This document shows, piece by piece, positions 1 through 12,402 of a stretch of 64,000 bases of DNA. Below the pieces are notes generated by a model. The model worked only from the letters and a program-made list of their open reading frames with translations, did not search any database and was not told the DNA's origin. Position 1 is the stretch's first letter; the number at the start of each line of letters is the position of its first letter. This stretch comes from Porphyrobacter sp. AAP60 (GTDB lineage Bacteria; Pseudomonadota; Alphaproteobacteria; Sphingomonadales; Sphingomonadaceae). The translations under genes and the position numbers were made by a program. Location of the stretch: NCBI RefSeq assembly GCF_001296025.1, contig NZ_LJHV01000008.1:663935-727934 (forward strand), written 5' to 3'.

Positions 1-1
1 G

Positions 2-1333
2 ATCGTGTGCAACGATGCGACCGTGAAGGGCGGCACCTATTACCCGATGACGGTAAAGAAACACCTGCGCGCGCAGGAGATTGCGCAGGAGAACCGCCTG
101 CCGTGCATCTATCTGGTGGACTCCGGCGGGGCGAACCTGCCGCATCAGGCGGAAGTCTTCCCCGATCGCGACCACTTCGGGCGGATTTTCTTCAATCAGG
201 CCAACATGTCCGCGCTCGGCATTCCGCAGATCGCCTGCGTGATGGGCAGCTGCACCGCGGGCGGCGCTTATGTGCCCGCCATGTCGGACGAGAGCGTGAT
301 CGTGCGCAATCAGGGCACGATCTTCCTCGCTGGCCCGCCGCTGGTGAAGGCCGCGACGGGCGAGGAAATCACCGCCGAGGATCTGGGCGGCGGCGATCTG
401 CACGCCAAGAAATCGGGCGTGGTCGATCACCTCGCCGAGAACGACGAGCACGCGCTCACCATCGTGCGCGATATTGTCTCGCACCTCAATTCCCCGTTCG
501 GTTCGAGCGCAGTCGAGAACCGGGGGCTGGGCAGTGTCTCGACGACGCTCGACACGAACGGGTTGAAGGAGCCGATGCCCCCGAAATTCGATGCTGAAGA
601 CCTCTACGCCCTGATCCCCGATGATGTGCGTGCGCCCTATGATGTGAAGGAAGTGATCGCGCGGCTGGTGGACGGCAGCGAGTTTCACGAGTTCAAGGCG
701 CATTACGGCTCCACGCTGGTCTGCGGGTTCGCCCACATCTGGGGGATGCCTGTGGCGATCCTCGCCAATAACGGCGTGCTGTTCAGCGAAAGCGCTCAGA
801 AGGGTGCGCATTTCATCGAACTCGCCTGCCAGCGCCGCATCCCGCTGCTGTTCTTGCAGAATATCAGCGGCTTCATGGTCGGCGGGAAATACGAGGCGGA
901 AGGCATCGCCAAGCATGGCGCAAAGCTGGTCACCGCCGTGGCGACCGCGACCGTGCCGAAAGTCACCGTGGTGATCGGCGGCAGCTTTGGCGCGGGCAAT
1001 TACGGCATGTGCGGGCGGGCCTATTCCCCGCGCTTCATGTTCACCTGGCCCAATGCGCGCATTAGCGTGATGGGCGGAGAGCAGGCGGCATCCGTGCTCG
1101 CCACCGTCCACCGCGATGCCGATAGCTGGGACGAGGCCGCGACCGAGGCCTTCAAGGCCCCGATCCGCCAGAAATACGAAGACGAAGGCAACCCCTACTA
1201 CGCCACCGCCCGCCTGTGGGACGACGGCGTGGTCGATCCGGTGCAGACCCGCGATGTGCTGGGGCTTGCGCTGGCGGCGTGTCTGGAGGCTCCGATTGCG
1301 GAACGACCGGCGTTTGGCGTGTTCCGGATGTAA
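2..1333 (+). CDS. mccB: Methylcrotonyl-CoA carboxylase beta (carboxyltransferase) subunit, 5'-truncated by window edge
   Basis: Carboxyltransferase subunit that moves CO2 from biotin to 3-methylcrotonyl-CoA in leucine degradation, working with a biotin-carrying alpha subunit not in view. The reading frame is open from the first complete codon, so the N-terminus (about 90 residues of a usual ~535) lies outside. The opening [19 protein letters not shown] and the later [19 protein letters not shown] are typical of acyl-CoA carboxylase beta chains; the GGTYYP segment points to methylcrotonyl- rather than propionyl-CoA carboxylase. The carboxyl-transferase fold runs over the whole visible length. 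The call is by family resemblance; geranyl-CoA carboxylase is a less likely alternative. Confidence 0.9.
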   Translation: MVCNDATVKGGTYYPMTVKKHLRAQEIAQENRLPCIYLVDSGGANLPHQAEVFPDRDHFGRIFFNQANMSALGIPQIACVMGSCTAGGAYVPAMSDESVIVRNQGTIFLAGPPLVKAATGEEITAEDLGGGDLHAKKSGVVDHLAENDEHALTIVRDIVSHLNSPFGSSAVENRGLGSVSTTLDTNGLKEPMPPKFDAEDLYALIPDDVRAPYDVKEVIARLVDGSEFHEFKAHYGSTLVCGFAHIWGMPVAILANNGVLFSESAQKGAHFIELACQRRIPLLFLQNISGFMVGGKYEAEGIAKHGAKLVTAVATATVPKVTVVIGGSFGAGNYGMCGRAYSPRFMFTWPNARISVMGGEQAASVLATVHRDADSWDEAATEAFKAPIRQKYEDEGNPYYATARLWDDGVVDPVQTRDVLGLALAACLEAPIAERPAFGVFRM

Positions 1334-1413
1334 TCTGAAACCCCCGCCCGCCCCCTTGCGTATCTAACCCAAGTTAGGCCACAAGCATCCGGCCTTTGGG
1401 AGGGGCGCACCGC

Positions 1414-2055
1414 TTGCACACACCACTGAACCCTGCGCTGATGCGCAAGCCCACGTTGCTTTCGCGCATCGTGCGCCGGATCATCCTTGCGATCTGGTAT
1501 GTGCGCGGGTGGAAGATCGATTCCCCGCTGCCAAAGCATCTCAGGAAGTTCGTGATCGCGGGTGCGCCGCATACCACCAACTGGGATTTCGTGTTCTTCA
1601 CCGGCGCGACCCATGAAGAGGGCGTGAAGCCCAATTTCATGGGCAAGCACACGCTGTTTACGGGGATGATGAAGAACTTCATGCTCGATATGGGCGGCAT
1701 CCCGGTCGATCGCCGCAGCCGCCTCAACGCCACCGAACAGGTCGCCGCCGAATTTGCCGCGCGCGATGAACTGGCGCTGGTGATCGCCTGCGAAGGCTCG
1801 CGCAAAAGCGACGGCAAGTGGCGTTCCGGCTTCTACCACATCGCCCGCGCCGCCAACGTGCCGATCGTCCCCGCCTTTGCCGATAATGCTGCCAAGATCA
1901 TCAGCTTCGGCCCGCCGCTGCTGCCAACCGGCAATTACGGCGAGGATCTGCTGAAAATCGCCGAATGGTTCCGATCGAAGCTGCCCGATTACGAACGCTT
2001 CAAGGTGCTGGAACAACAGGCGCGGGATATTATTGCCGGGAAGAACGATGTTTGA
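1414..2055 (+). CDS. Lysophospholipid acyltransferase family protein (PlsC-like)
   Basis: Probable membrane-associated acyltransferase of the 1-acylglycerol-3-phosphate acyltransferase superfamily, acting in phospholipid remodelling. The HX4D catalytic motif is visible as HTTNWD near residue 50, and EGSRK around residue 130 is the second conserved block. I chose the TTG at 1414 because a strong ribosome site (GGGAGGGG, 1398-1405) lies 8 bases upstream; the ATG at 1441 is the alternative and would lose nine residues. It overlaps the next gene by 8 bases, so the two are probably co-translated. The exact acyl acceptor cannot be told from sequence. Confidence 0.8.
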   Translation: MHTPLNPALMRKPTLLSRIVRRIILAIWYVRGWKIDSPLPKHLRKFVIAGAPHTTNWDFVFFTGATHEEGVKPNFMGKHTLFTGMMKNFMLDMGGIPVDRRSRLNATEQVAAEFAARDELALVIACEGSRKSDGKWRSGFYHIARAANVPIVPAFADNAAKIISFGPPLLPTGNYGEDLLKIAEWFRSKLPDYERFKVLEQQARDIIAGKNDV

Positions 2056-2845
2056 ACTGCTTGCCCTGAATGCCGCGATCCTGATCGTGCTGGTGCTGAT
2101 CCAGTGGGCGATCAGCGTGAAGATCAATGATGTCAGCTTCATCGATGCCTTCTGGGGGGCAGGGATGGGCATTCTGGCGGTGGCAAGCTGGCTGCACGTG
2201 CCCGGCGGCGCGGGCGCATTGGGCACGCTGATCATGGTGATGACCGCGGCCTGGGGCTTCCGGCTGGGTGGTTACCTGTTCCTGCGCTGGCGCAAGGAAG
2301 GCGAGGACAAGCGTTACAAGATGATCCTGAAAAAGGATCGCGAGAAAGGCAATTTCGCCCGCGCCGCGCTCACCCGCGTATGGCTGATGCAGGCGGTGCT
2401 GCTGTTCATGGTGTCCAGCCCCGCGCAGGTCGGCATCCTTGCCAGCCCCGAACCATCCCCCATCCCGCCGCTGGCATGGGCCGGTTTTGCGCTTTGGAGC
2501 ATCGGCGTGTTTTTCGAATGGGTGGGGGATTGGCAGCTGACCCGGTTCAAGGCCGATCCGGCCAATCACGGCAAGGTATTGGACACCGGACTGTGGCGTT
2601 ACACCCGCCATCCCAACTATTTCGGCGATTTTGCCGCGTGGTGGGGCATCTGGCTGGCCTGCGCGGCGGCGGGCTGGGGCTATGCTGCCGCGACCGTGAT
2701 CGGGCCTTTGTTCCTCAGCTTCACGCTCACCCGATGGTCGGGCGTGACGCTGCTGGAGAAGGGCATGGACAAGTCGAAGGGCGACAAATACGCCGATTAC
2801 AAGCGTCGCACCTCGGCGTTTTTCCCGCTGCCGCCCAAGAACTGA
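2048..2845 (+). CDS. DUF1295 family membrane protein (steroid 5-alpha-reductase-like fold)
   Basis: Polytopic inner-membrane protein of about 265 residues with several hydrophobic helices and the C-terminal pattern RYTRHPNYFGD near residue 190, which is shared by DUF1295, steroid 5-alpha-reductase-like proteins and isoprenylcysteine methyltransferases. The substrate is unknown; a lipid or isoprenoid is likely given the preceding acyltransferase, whose 3' end it overlaps by 8 bases. ATG 2048 is preferred over in-frame codons inside the upstream gene because hydrophobic residues start directly after it. Confidence 0.8.
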   Translation: MFELLALNAAILIVLVLIQWAISVKINDVSFIDAFWGAGMGILAVASWLHVPGGAGALGTLIMVMTAAWGFRLGGYLFLRWRKEGEDKRYKMILKKDREKGNFARAALTRVWLMQAVLLFMVSSPAQVGILASPEPSPIPPLAWAGFALWSIGVFFEWVGDWQLTRFKADPANHGKVLDTGLWRYTRHPNYFGDFAAWWGIWLACAAAGWGYAAATVIGPLFLSFTLTRWSGVTLLEKGMDKSKGDKYADYKRRTSAFFPLPPKN

Positions 2846-2971
2846 ACCACCCTCGTCGTGGCGACTATTCGACCAACCGCGCTGCTGCGCCGCACAAAAA
2901 GCGCGGGCGCACCCTTTAAGCCCGCGCCCGCTTGGCCTATGTTGCGTGCAATCAAGGAGGCGCGCGTACCC

Positions 2972-3613
2972 ATGGCTCTCAACCCGACCTTGCGCGAGCA
3001 GGAACGTGAGCGGATCGCGCAGCATGTGCTCGATCTGGTCAAGGAACGCGGATCGGAAATCCCGTGGACGGTGGCGATGGCCGAAAGCGGGCTGACACGC
3101 GCGCGGTTCGAAGCGCTGTTCGCCGATTATGACGACATGTTCGATGCGGTCGCGCAGACCTGGCTTGCGCCGCAACTGGCGGTGATGGAGGAAGTGCTCG
3201 CCACCAACCTGCCGCCGCAGCGCAAGATGTACGAATTCTTCCGCCGCCGCTTCGTGATTTCGCAGGAACGGTTCCGAGCCGATCCGCACTTTTTCAGCAT
3301 CCTGTGCGAAATGGGCGCCGCCAATTTCGAACGGGTGCGTTCCTACGTCGATCTGGCCGATCACTACCTGTGCGAACTGATTGCCGAAGCGCAGGCCGAA
3401 GGCTTCTTCGCCGGGCTGGAGATTGACGAGGCGCTGTCGCTGATCAACCAGATGATCTCCAATTACACGCTGCCCGATGCGCTGATCTATCTGGGCGACA
3501 AACTGTCCGAGGCAAAGCTGGCGCGGATCGTGGACACGATGTTCATCGGCCTGTCGGGCGAGGCAGGGGCCGATGCTTCGGGCGTGAACACGCTGAAGGT
3601 CGCATCGTCCTGA
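2972..3613 (+). CDS. TetR/AcrR-like transcriptional regulator
   Basis: About 213 residues with an N-terminal helix-turn-helix (roughly residues 10-55, including a segment around LTRARFEALF) followed by an all-helical ligand/dimer domain, the layout of TetR-family repressors. The start is set by an AAGGAGG ribosome site at 2954-2960 before ATG 2972; a longer in-frame reading back to 2858 has no such site. It lies 126 bases after the DUF1295 gene and converges with the SnoaL-like gene. Ligand and target genes cannot be predicted; the flanking acyl-lipid genes are possible targets. Confidence 0.75.
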   Translation: MALNPTLREQERERIAQHVLDLVKERGSEIPWTVAMAESGLTRARFEALFADYDDMFDAVAQTWLAPQLAVMEEVLATNLPPQRKMYEFFRRRFVISQERFRADPHFFSILCEMGAANFERVRSYVDLADHYLCELIAEAQAEGFFAGLEIDEALSLINQMISNYTLPDALIYLGDKLSEAKLARIVDTMFIGLSGEAGADASGVNTLKVASS

Positions 3614-3617
3614 GCGG

Positions 3618-4142
3618 TTAATCCCGCTCCCACCACGCGGCAGCCGGATCTTCCGCCCCGCGTGCGCCGCGCCGCTGCAAGCCATCGAACAATCCGCCCG
3701 CCAGTTGCATCGTTGCAGGCGCAGTGCGGTTCCAGTCCATCACATATAATCGCTCGGCAATCAGCCAGCGGCCTGCGTGTTTTGTCAGCGTGTCGAGATA
3801 ACGCCCGCCGACGACGAGCTCGCTTTCAGGCAGTTCCGGCTCGCCCTCGGGTGCGGGGATCAGGTGCAGCGCCACGCAGTTTGTCTCGGCCTTGGCGGAG
3901 TTCCCACTGATGCGCATCACGGTGTTGCTGATATTATGCTGCGTCAGCCGCATCGCGCCAAGGCCCGCAATCAGGCCGGGGATGATGGCGGCAACGGGTT
4001 TCGCTCCATCGCCGTAGTCAATCCGGGCATCGGGCGTGAAAGCGGCGGCGAGCTGTTTGGCATCGCAGCGGTCGATGCCGCGGCAATAGAGCGCGAGAGT
4101 TTCGGCAATCGCCAGCCGGTCAGCGATCTCGGTCAGTTCCAT
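3618..4142 (-). CDS. SnoaL-like / nuclear transport factor 2 fold protein
   Basis: 174 residues with the start pattern of SnoaL-like proteins (a helix containing LAIAETLALYCRGIDRCD, then a cone-shaped beta barrel). Members include small polyketide cyclases, dehydratases and steroid isomerase-like proteins, but many have no known reaction. The WLIAERLYVMDWNR stretch near residue 145 is the usual last strand. The gene converges with the TetR gene, only 4 bases apart. Cytosolic, no signal peptide. Substrate unknown. Confidence 0.75.
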   Translation of the reverse strand: MELTEIADRLAIAETLALYCRGIDRCDAKQLAAAFTPDARIDYGDGAKPVAAIIPGLIAGLGAMRLTQHNISNTVMRISGNSAKAETNCVALHLIPAPEGEPELPESELVVGGRYLDTLTKHAGRWLIAERLYVMDWNRTAPATMQLAGGLFDGLQRRGARGAEDPAAAWWERD

Positions 4143-4189
4143 GGGGCCAGTCTAACGCGCGCCGGCGGGCGGCGGGACTGGCACTTGCA

Positions 4190-4972
4190 TCAATGCCGGG
4201 TGCGCTTGAACTGCAAGACATTGGCCGGGCGTGACGGCGGCGGCGGGCGCAGGCGTTTTTCGGCGAGCGCATATTTCAGCGCCGCTCCGGTCATCACAGC
4301 GGATAGCAGCACGATCACCCCGGCCCACAGCCAGTGCGGCAGACCCACCACGGCGGCGATCTGCCCGGTGTCCGACAGGATCGCCCGACCGTTGATCACG
4401 GCTTCCTCGGTGAACAGATAGTTCCAGTCACGCAGCATGCTCATCGCGCCGAGCACGCCGAGAAATTGCAGGCTGAAGCGGGCAAAGCCGGGCTTGGCCC
4501 GCCATGCGATCAGACCGAGGATGGCGGCCACCAGTGGCAGCGTCCAGTACCCCGTGGGCGATCGCACCCAGATGAAAACGCTCGCCAGAATCGCCGCAGC
4601 AGACAGCCACAGCACCGGCCGCCACAGTTTCGGATGCGCGCTGGCAAGGATCAGCAAGGCGCCTGCCGCGCTTGGTGCCAGGGGGCCGCCCGCCGCAATC
4701 GCGCCAAGCGTAAAGCGCGAGGCATCGGCATCGACCACGCTCTGTGCCACGCCCGATCCGTTGGGAAAGATCATCAATTGTTCGAAATGCTGCCCCAGCG
4801 CCAGCGCGGTCAAGCCGTGGCCCATTTCGTGGAACCACGTCGTCAGGATCGCGAAGGGATAGATCAGATAGGCGCCGAACGGCAGCGCGGGCAGCATGAC
4901 CACCACCAACCCTGCCAGCACCAGCCGGCCGATAGCTTCGCCCTGCGAGCCGGGAGTTGTTAACGATTGCAC
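4190..4972 (-). CDS. M50-like site-2-protease family membrane metallopeptidase
   Basis: 260-residue membrane protein with the zinc-binding HExxH motif as HEMGH at residues 48-52, placed in the membrane segment after the first hydrophobic helix, and several further helices. This matches the M50B-type peptidase-like family. Start is GTG 4972. It lies 5 bases downstream of the AI-2E-type permease gene and is likely transcribed with it. A third zinc ligand is not obvious, so activity is likely but not certain. No substrate can be named. Confidence 0.75.
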   Translation of the reverse strand: MQSLTTPGSQGEAIGRLVLAGLVVVMLPALPFGAYLIYPFAILTTWFHEMGHGLTALALGQHFEQLMIFPNGSGVAQSVVDADASRFTLGAIAAGGPLAPSAAGALLILASAHPKLWRPVLWLSAAAILASVFIWVRSPTGYWTLPLVAAILGLIAWRAKPGFARFSLQFLGVLGAMSMLRDWNYLFTEEAVINGRAILSDTGQIAAVVGLPHWLWAGVIVLLSAVMTGAALKYALAEKRLRPPPPSRPANVLQFKRTRH

Positions 4973-4977
4973 GGGCG

Positions 4978-6120
4978 TCAGCTTGCCTTGGGATGATCGG
5001 AAGAGCGACCATGCGCGTCGACATTGATGCCATTACTGTCGTCAAAAGCCAGATCATCATGTTCGCGCTGTTCGCGCAGGATCGACCAGCTGGCAAGAAA
5101 CAGCCCGGCCACCAGCGGCCCCAGCACAACCCCCGAAAAACCGACAAAACTGATCCCGCCCAGTGTGGTGACCAGGATGATCCAGTCGGGAATGCCGGTG
5201 TCGCGCCCCACCAGAATCGGCCGCAGGACATTGTCGGCAGACGAGATGACGATGGCACCGGTCGCCAGCACGAACAGGCCCTGCCACACGTCGCCCGACA
5301 GCAGCAGCCAGACACCGACCGGCCCCCACACCACCACAGTGCCGATCACGGGAACAAGCGAAAAAATACCCATCACGACGCCCAGCAGCAACGCCGATGG
5401 CACGCCGACGATGGTCAGCATTAGCGTGCCGAGTGCGCCTTGCACCACCGCGACCACCCCGGTTCCCTTGATCGTGGCCCGCACGATCCCGAGAAACCGT
5501 TCTGCAAGACGATCGGCAATCGAACGTTCGACCGGAACGGCACGCAGAACGTGGCGCCCGATCCGTTCGCCATCGCGCAGCAGGAAGAACATGACATACA
5601 GCGCCACACCGAATGACAGCACGAAGCTGAGCGCACCGCCGCCGATCGATACTGCCTGACCGGCGATAAAGCCGGCGCTTTCGGTCAGAAGCTCCTGAAG
5701 CCTGGTCTGGATATCCTGCACATCGGCCCAGCCATTGCGGTCTGCCGCTTCGCGCGCTGCTTCGGGCAACATCCCGATGCCGCGATCGAACAGCGCTGCA
5801 AGATCGACGGGCTGCGCCTGAAGCGCTGTGACGAGGAAGATCGCTTCTTCGACCACCATGGTCGCGATCCACAGTGCGGGCACCATCACCAAGAAGAAGA
5901 TCACCAGCAGCGAGGCAATCGCCGCCTGATTCCTGCGCCCGCGCGTACCACGCAGCATCCAGCGATACAGCGGCTGGAACATGATTGCCGCCAGCGCAGC
6001 CCACAGCAGCGGTTGGGCAAAGGGCAGCACGATCACCGCCATCATGACACTGACGACGGCGAGGATCAGGAGAAAGCTGGCATGCTGCAATTCGTCAGTG
6101 CGATGGGGCTGGTGGTCCAT
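4978..6120 (-). CDS. AI-2E family transporter (UPF0118 permease)
   Basis: 380-residue inner-membrane protein with paired N-terminal helices, a soluble middle segment (about residues 90-170) and a long glycine-rich C-terminal membrane block including GPVGVWLLLSGD and GISFVGFSGVVLGPLVAG, the layout of the AI-2E/PerM family. Proteins of this family have been linked to autoinducer-2 export or Na+/H+ exchange, and the role of most members is unknown. It follows gyrB by 18 bases on the same strand and precedes the M50 peptidase by 5. Confidence 0.85.
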   Translation of the reverse strand: MDHQPHRTDELQHASFLLILAVVSVMMAVIVLPFAQPLLWAALAAIMFQPLYRWMLRGTRGRRNQAAIASLLVIFFLVMVPALWIATMVVEEAIFLVTALQAQPVDLAALFDRGIGMLPEAAREAADRNGWADVQDIQTRLQELLTESAGFIAGQAVSIGGGALSFVLSFGVALYVMFFLLRDGERIGRHVLRAVPVERSIADRLAERFLGIVRATIKGTGVVAVVQGALGTLMLTIVGVPSALLLGVVMGIFSLVPVIGTVVVWGPVGVWLLLSGDVWQGLFVLATGAIVISSADNVLRPILVGRDTGIPDWIILVTTLGGISFVGFSGVVLGPLVAGLFLASWSILREQREHDDLAFDDSNGINVDAHGRSSDHPKAS

Positions 6121-6138
6121 GCGGGTCTTTCGGAGTGG

Positions 6139-9581
<3,443 letters not shown>

Positions 9582-9663
9582 TTTCCCTCTCCTCACCAAC
9601 CACACTGCCACTTGTGCGAGCGCCCTTGCAAATCCTTTGCGCATGGCCTCGCCATGATTATGC

Positions 9664-11226
9664 ATGGCGGCCATGAACACCGAAATGATGACCGCCCGTC
9701 TCGCCGAACCCTTTGGCAGCTTCCCCGACATCCTGATGGAATGGTCGCGTATCAAGGGCGATGACCTTGCCTTGGTGGACGAAACCCGCGAGGTTTACTG
9801 GGCCGAACTGGTCGGGCTCGTCGAACGACTAGCGGCGCGGCTGGTGGAGACCGGATTGCAGCGCGGGCAATCGGTGGCGATTCTCGGCACTTCTACCGCC
9901 AATTATGCGCTGGTGTTCCTTGCCGCGATGCGTGCGGGCGGGGTGGCCGCACCGCTGACCACCAGTGCCTCGCCCGAGCAGCTTGTCGGCATGGCGAAAG
10001 ACTCGGGCGCAGCGCACCTGTTCATCGATGCAGCCAAGGCGGACGAACTCGGCCCCGATTTCATGGCCGATCTGATTCGCGTGCCGCTGGAGAGCATCGA
10101 CCAGTGGATGGCACCCCCGGGCAGCCGCGCCCCGGACTTCGTGCCGGAGCCGAAAGACCCGTTCAACATCATCTATTCCAGCGGGACGACCGGCATCCCC
10201 AAAGGCATCGTCCATTCGCACCAGATGCGTTGGCGGCAGTTTGCTTCAACCGCGCTTTCCTATCTGGGTGCCGGACTGGAAGTGCGCTCGCTCGCTTCGA
10301 CTCCGCTCTATTCGAACACCACGATGGTCGCGTTTCTGCCGGTGCTGCTGGCGGGCGGCTGCGTGCGGGTGATGGGCAAGTTCGATTGCGGCAAGTGGCT
10401 GGCCCATGCGCAGGCTGACGGCACCACCATCACCATGCTGGTGCCGGTGCAATATCAGCGGCTGATGGATTTCGCGGATTTCGACACCTTCGATCTGTCG
10501 AGCCTGAAGCTCAAATATTGCACATCCGCGCCCTTCCCCGCCGAATTGAAGCGCGAGGTGCTGGCGCGGATGCCGGGCGGGTTGATCGAAATCTATTCGA
10601 TGACCGAAGGCGGGGTGGTGTGCCTGCTGCCGTGCCACGAATTCCCTGAAAAGCTCCACACGGTAGGCCGCCCCGCGCCGGGCAGCGAGCTGAAGGTGCT
10701 CGACGACGAAGACCGCGAGGTGCCACCGGGCACGCCCGGCAACATGGTCGGCCGTAGCCTGACAATGATGAGCGGCTACAAGAACCGCCCCGACAAGACT
10801 GCCGAAGCGCAATGGATCGACCCTGCCACGGGCGAGGCATGGATGCGGATGGGCGATATCGGGCGGGTGGATGCGGAAGGCTTCGTCGAACTGGTGGGCC
10901 GCGCCAAGGACATGATCATCTCCGGCGGGTTCAATATCTACCCGTCCGATCTGGAAGCCGAATTGTGCAAGGAATCCGGCGTTGCCGAAGCCGCGGTCGT
11001 GGGGATGCCATCGCGCAAATGGGGCGAGAGCCCGGTCGGCTTCGTGGTGCTGAAAGATGGCGCGGCCCGGCCTGCGGCAATCATGGCGGCGGTCAATGAA
11101 CGGCTCGGCAAGACCCAGCGGCTTGCGGCATTGCATCCGATTGCGGAGATGCCGCGCAGCCATATCGGCAAACTGCTCAAGACCGACCTGCGCGAGGAAG
11201 CGGCGCGGCTGGGCGGGGTGGAGTAG
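9664..11226 (+). CDS. AMP-dependent synthetase/ligase (class I adenylate-forming, acyl-CoA synthetase-like)
   Basis: 520-residue enzyme that activates a carboxylic acid to an acyl-adenylate and then usually a CoA thioester. The P-loop YSSGTTGIPKG is at residues 171-181, followed by the A5-type YSMTEGG and the GDIGRVDAEGF hinge region; the C-terminal catalytic lysine is in HIGKLLKTDLR. Closest in style to medium/long-chain or aryl acid CoA ligases; chain preference is not readable. Divergent from the PIG-L gene. ATG 9673 is an alternative start. Confidence 0.88.
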   Translation: MAAMNTEMMTARLAEPFGSFPDILMEWSRIKGDDLALVDETREVYWAELVGLVERLAARLVETGLQRGQSVAILGTSTANYALVFLAAMRAGGVAAPLTTSASPEQLVGMAKDSGAAHLFIDAAKADELGPDFMADLIRVPLESIDQWMAPPGSRAPDFVPEPKDPFNIIYSSGTTGIPKGIVHSHQMRWRQFASTALSYLGAGLEVRSLASTPLYSNTTMVAFLPVLLAGGCVRVMGKFDCGKWLAHAQADGTTITMLVPVQYQRLMDFADFDTFDLSSLKLKYCTSAPFPAELKREVLARMPGGLIEIYSMTEGGVVCLLPCHEFPEKLHTVGRPAPGSELKVLDDEDREVPPGTPGNMVGRSLTMMSGYKNRPDKTAEAQWIDPATGEAWMRMGDIGRVDAEGFVELVGRAKDMIISGGFNIYPSDLEAELCKESGVAEAAVVGMPSRKWGESPVGFVVLKDGAARPAAIMAAVNERLGKTQRLAALHPIAEMPRSHIGKLLKTDLREEAARLGGVE

Positions 11227-11234
11227 AATCAACA

Positions 11235-11266
11235 CGGCCCGGCTCTCCTGATGGAAGGCCGGGCCG
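11235..11266. terminator. GC-rich hairpin between convergent genes
   Basis: A 9-bp perfect stem (CGGCCCGGC, 11235-11243, with GCCGGGCCG, 11258-11266) and a 14-nt loop directly after the ligase stop. No T-run follows on either strand, so it is a probable but unproven bidirectional terminator between the ligase gene and the small minus-strand gene. Confidence 0.5.
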
Positions 11267-11318
11267 GTTATGGCTTTCGCCGTGCCTTCGGCGTTACACG
11301 ATACCCGAGGCAGAGGCC

Positions 11319-11402
11319 TCAGACGATGAACGTGGTGAACGCGGTGCCGCTGATGGCGATGGAGAGGATGAAGGCGACAGCCTTTTCGCTGAACATGCGC
11401 AT
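11319..11402 (-). CDS. 27-residue membrane peptide
   Basis: A short frame starting MRMFSEKAVAF and then almost wholly hydrophobic (residues 7-27), ending in TFIV. The charge pattern (MRMFSEK then a helix) fits a single-pass membrane peptide. An AGGGA ribosome-site-like stretch lies about 10 bases before the ATG at 11402. I recall similar very short proteins in sphingomonads but cannot name a function. Genes this short are easily false, and conservation would be the deciding evidence. Confidence 0.45.
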   Translation of the reverse strand: MRMFSEKAVAFILSIAISGTAFTTFIV

Positions 11403-11574
11403 GGTCCAATTTCCCTGTTTTGTTGTGGTTTGGGAGCCCGGCCGATCAGAGGGGGGAGAGAGGGATGATCGCCCGGGCTTGCGCATCATATAACAAGCGC
11501 CGCGTAATAATCAATCAACGTTGAGGCGTAAAAATACGCATCACGGCAATCGAAAAATGCAATCACAGGACATG

Positions 11575-11832
11575 AAAAACGCCGCATACGGCAATGCAGG
11601 CGGCTCGAGACGCGGCCACCATTCAAGGGGGGGAGGGGAGGTGGCCGCGTCTCTTTCGCTGCTTGCCCGGGCGCGGAGGCCGCGGGCGGAGACAGGGCAG
11701 AGCAGCCTGGCGAGGGGGAGAGCCGGGCGCTGCTGCCGGTCAGGCAGGCTGGCAATCGGGCCGTGTTCGGCCTGCAATCGCCGGGCGATAACCTCGTTCA
11801 GAGGAAGCCGGGATGAGAGAGAGGGGCCCGGC
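11575..11832 (-). ncRNA. Candidate small RNA with CU-rich hairpin loops and intrinsic terminator
   Basis: No convincing protein lies in this 258-base stretch, but on the minus strand it folds as a series of hairpins whose loops are pyrimidine runs: stem GCCGGG/CCCGGC (11807-11832) with loop CCCCTCTCTCTCAT; stem AGCAGC/GCTGCT plus inner pairs (11701-11734) with loop TCTCCCCCTC; stem CGCGG/CCGCG (11672-11684) with loop CCT; and a perfect 13-bp stem (11607-11653) around a loop holding CTCCCCTCCCCCCC. It ends in a hairpin at 11581-11604 followed by TTTTT (11579-11575), a rho-independent terminator. Such loops are complementary to Shine-Dalgarno sequences. A perfect inverted repeat, GTTCGAT-TGG-ATCGAAC (11860-11876), sits just upstream. 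No clean promoter was found, so the 5' end is approximate. Function is inferred. Confidence 0.5.
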
Positions 11833-11941
11833 AGATCATCGCTTGCCTTGCCAGATGGTGTTCGATTGGATCGAACTCAAATGCGAAAATGCCAAATTTG
11901 ATTGCGTGTTTTGCAACAATGGCTGGCACGCAAACAAACGA

Positions 11942-11961
11942 CCGCCGGATCGCTCCGGCGG
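11942..11961 (-). terminator. Intrinsic terminator of the urcA-family gene
   Basis: Perfect 8-bp stem CCGCCGGA/TCCGGCGG with a 4-nt loop, starting 38 bases after the stop of the UrcA-family gene and followed on the minus strand by a T-rich stretch (TCGTTTGTTT). Confidence 0.65.
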
Positions 11962-11998
11962 CCGCCTGTAATTGTAGGAGAATCCTTGCGGGAAGGCC

Positions 11999-12322
11999 TC
12001 AGTTGGCGGCAATCGCCCGGCCGTTGCGGGCTTCAAGCGCAGCAACGCGTGCGACTTCGGCCAGCGCCACGGTGCGGGCATCGGCCACGCACTTGTCGTC
12101 GATGATGCTGCGACCATAGGTATAGCGGCCAGCGGCCGCGATGGTGCAGGCCTTGCGCAGCTTGGCATCAATGCGCGCTTCAATCGCGGCGCGGCCTTCG
12201 GCGCTGGTCACATCGACATCATCATATGCAATCCGCACGGTGACGGTTTCTTCGGCGGCCGGGGCGGCAACGGCCGGGGCAGCAATGGCGACGAGGGCGA
12301 TCAGGGGGAGAGTGAAACGCAT
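11999..12322 (-). CDS. UrcA family secreted protein
   Basis: 107-residue exported protein: signal peptide at residues 1-20 (ending AVAA), then the UrcA-type core with VRIAYDDVDVTSAEGRAAIEARI and two cysteines, C54-like and C74-like, spaced as in the family (KACTIAAAG, DDKCVADA). UrcA proteins are small periplasmic proteins common in sphingomonads and caulobacters with no defined biochemical role. ATG 12322 follows a GGAG site by 10 bases and starts a proper signal peptide, so the longer frame is rejected. Confidence 0.8.
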   Translation of the reverse strand: MRFTLPLIALVAIAAPAVAAPAAEETVTVRIAYDDVDVTSAEGRAAIEARIDAKLRKACTIAAAGRYTYGRSIIDDKCVADARTVALAEVARVAALEARNGRAIAAN

Positions 12323-12402
12323 AGGAAATACTCCGTGATTGAGAGAGGGTGTCAGGGAATCGATGCCGTTGGCCGACATTCGGTTGCTGTTTGAAACTAT
12401 GG

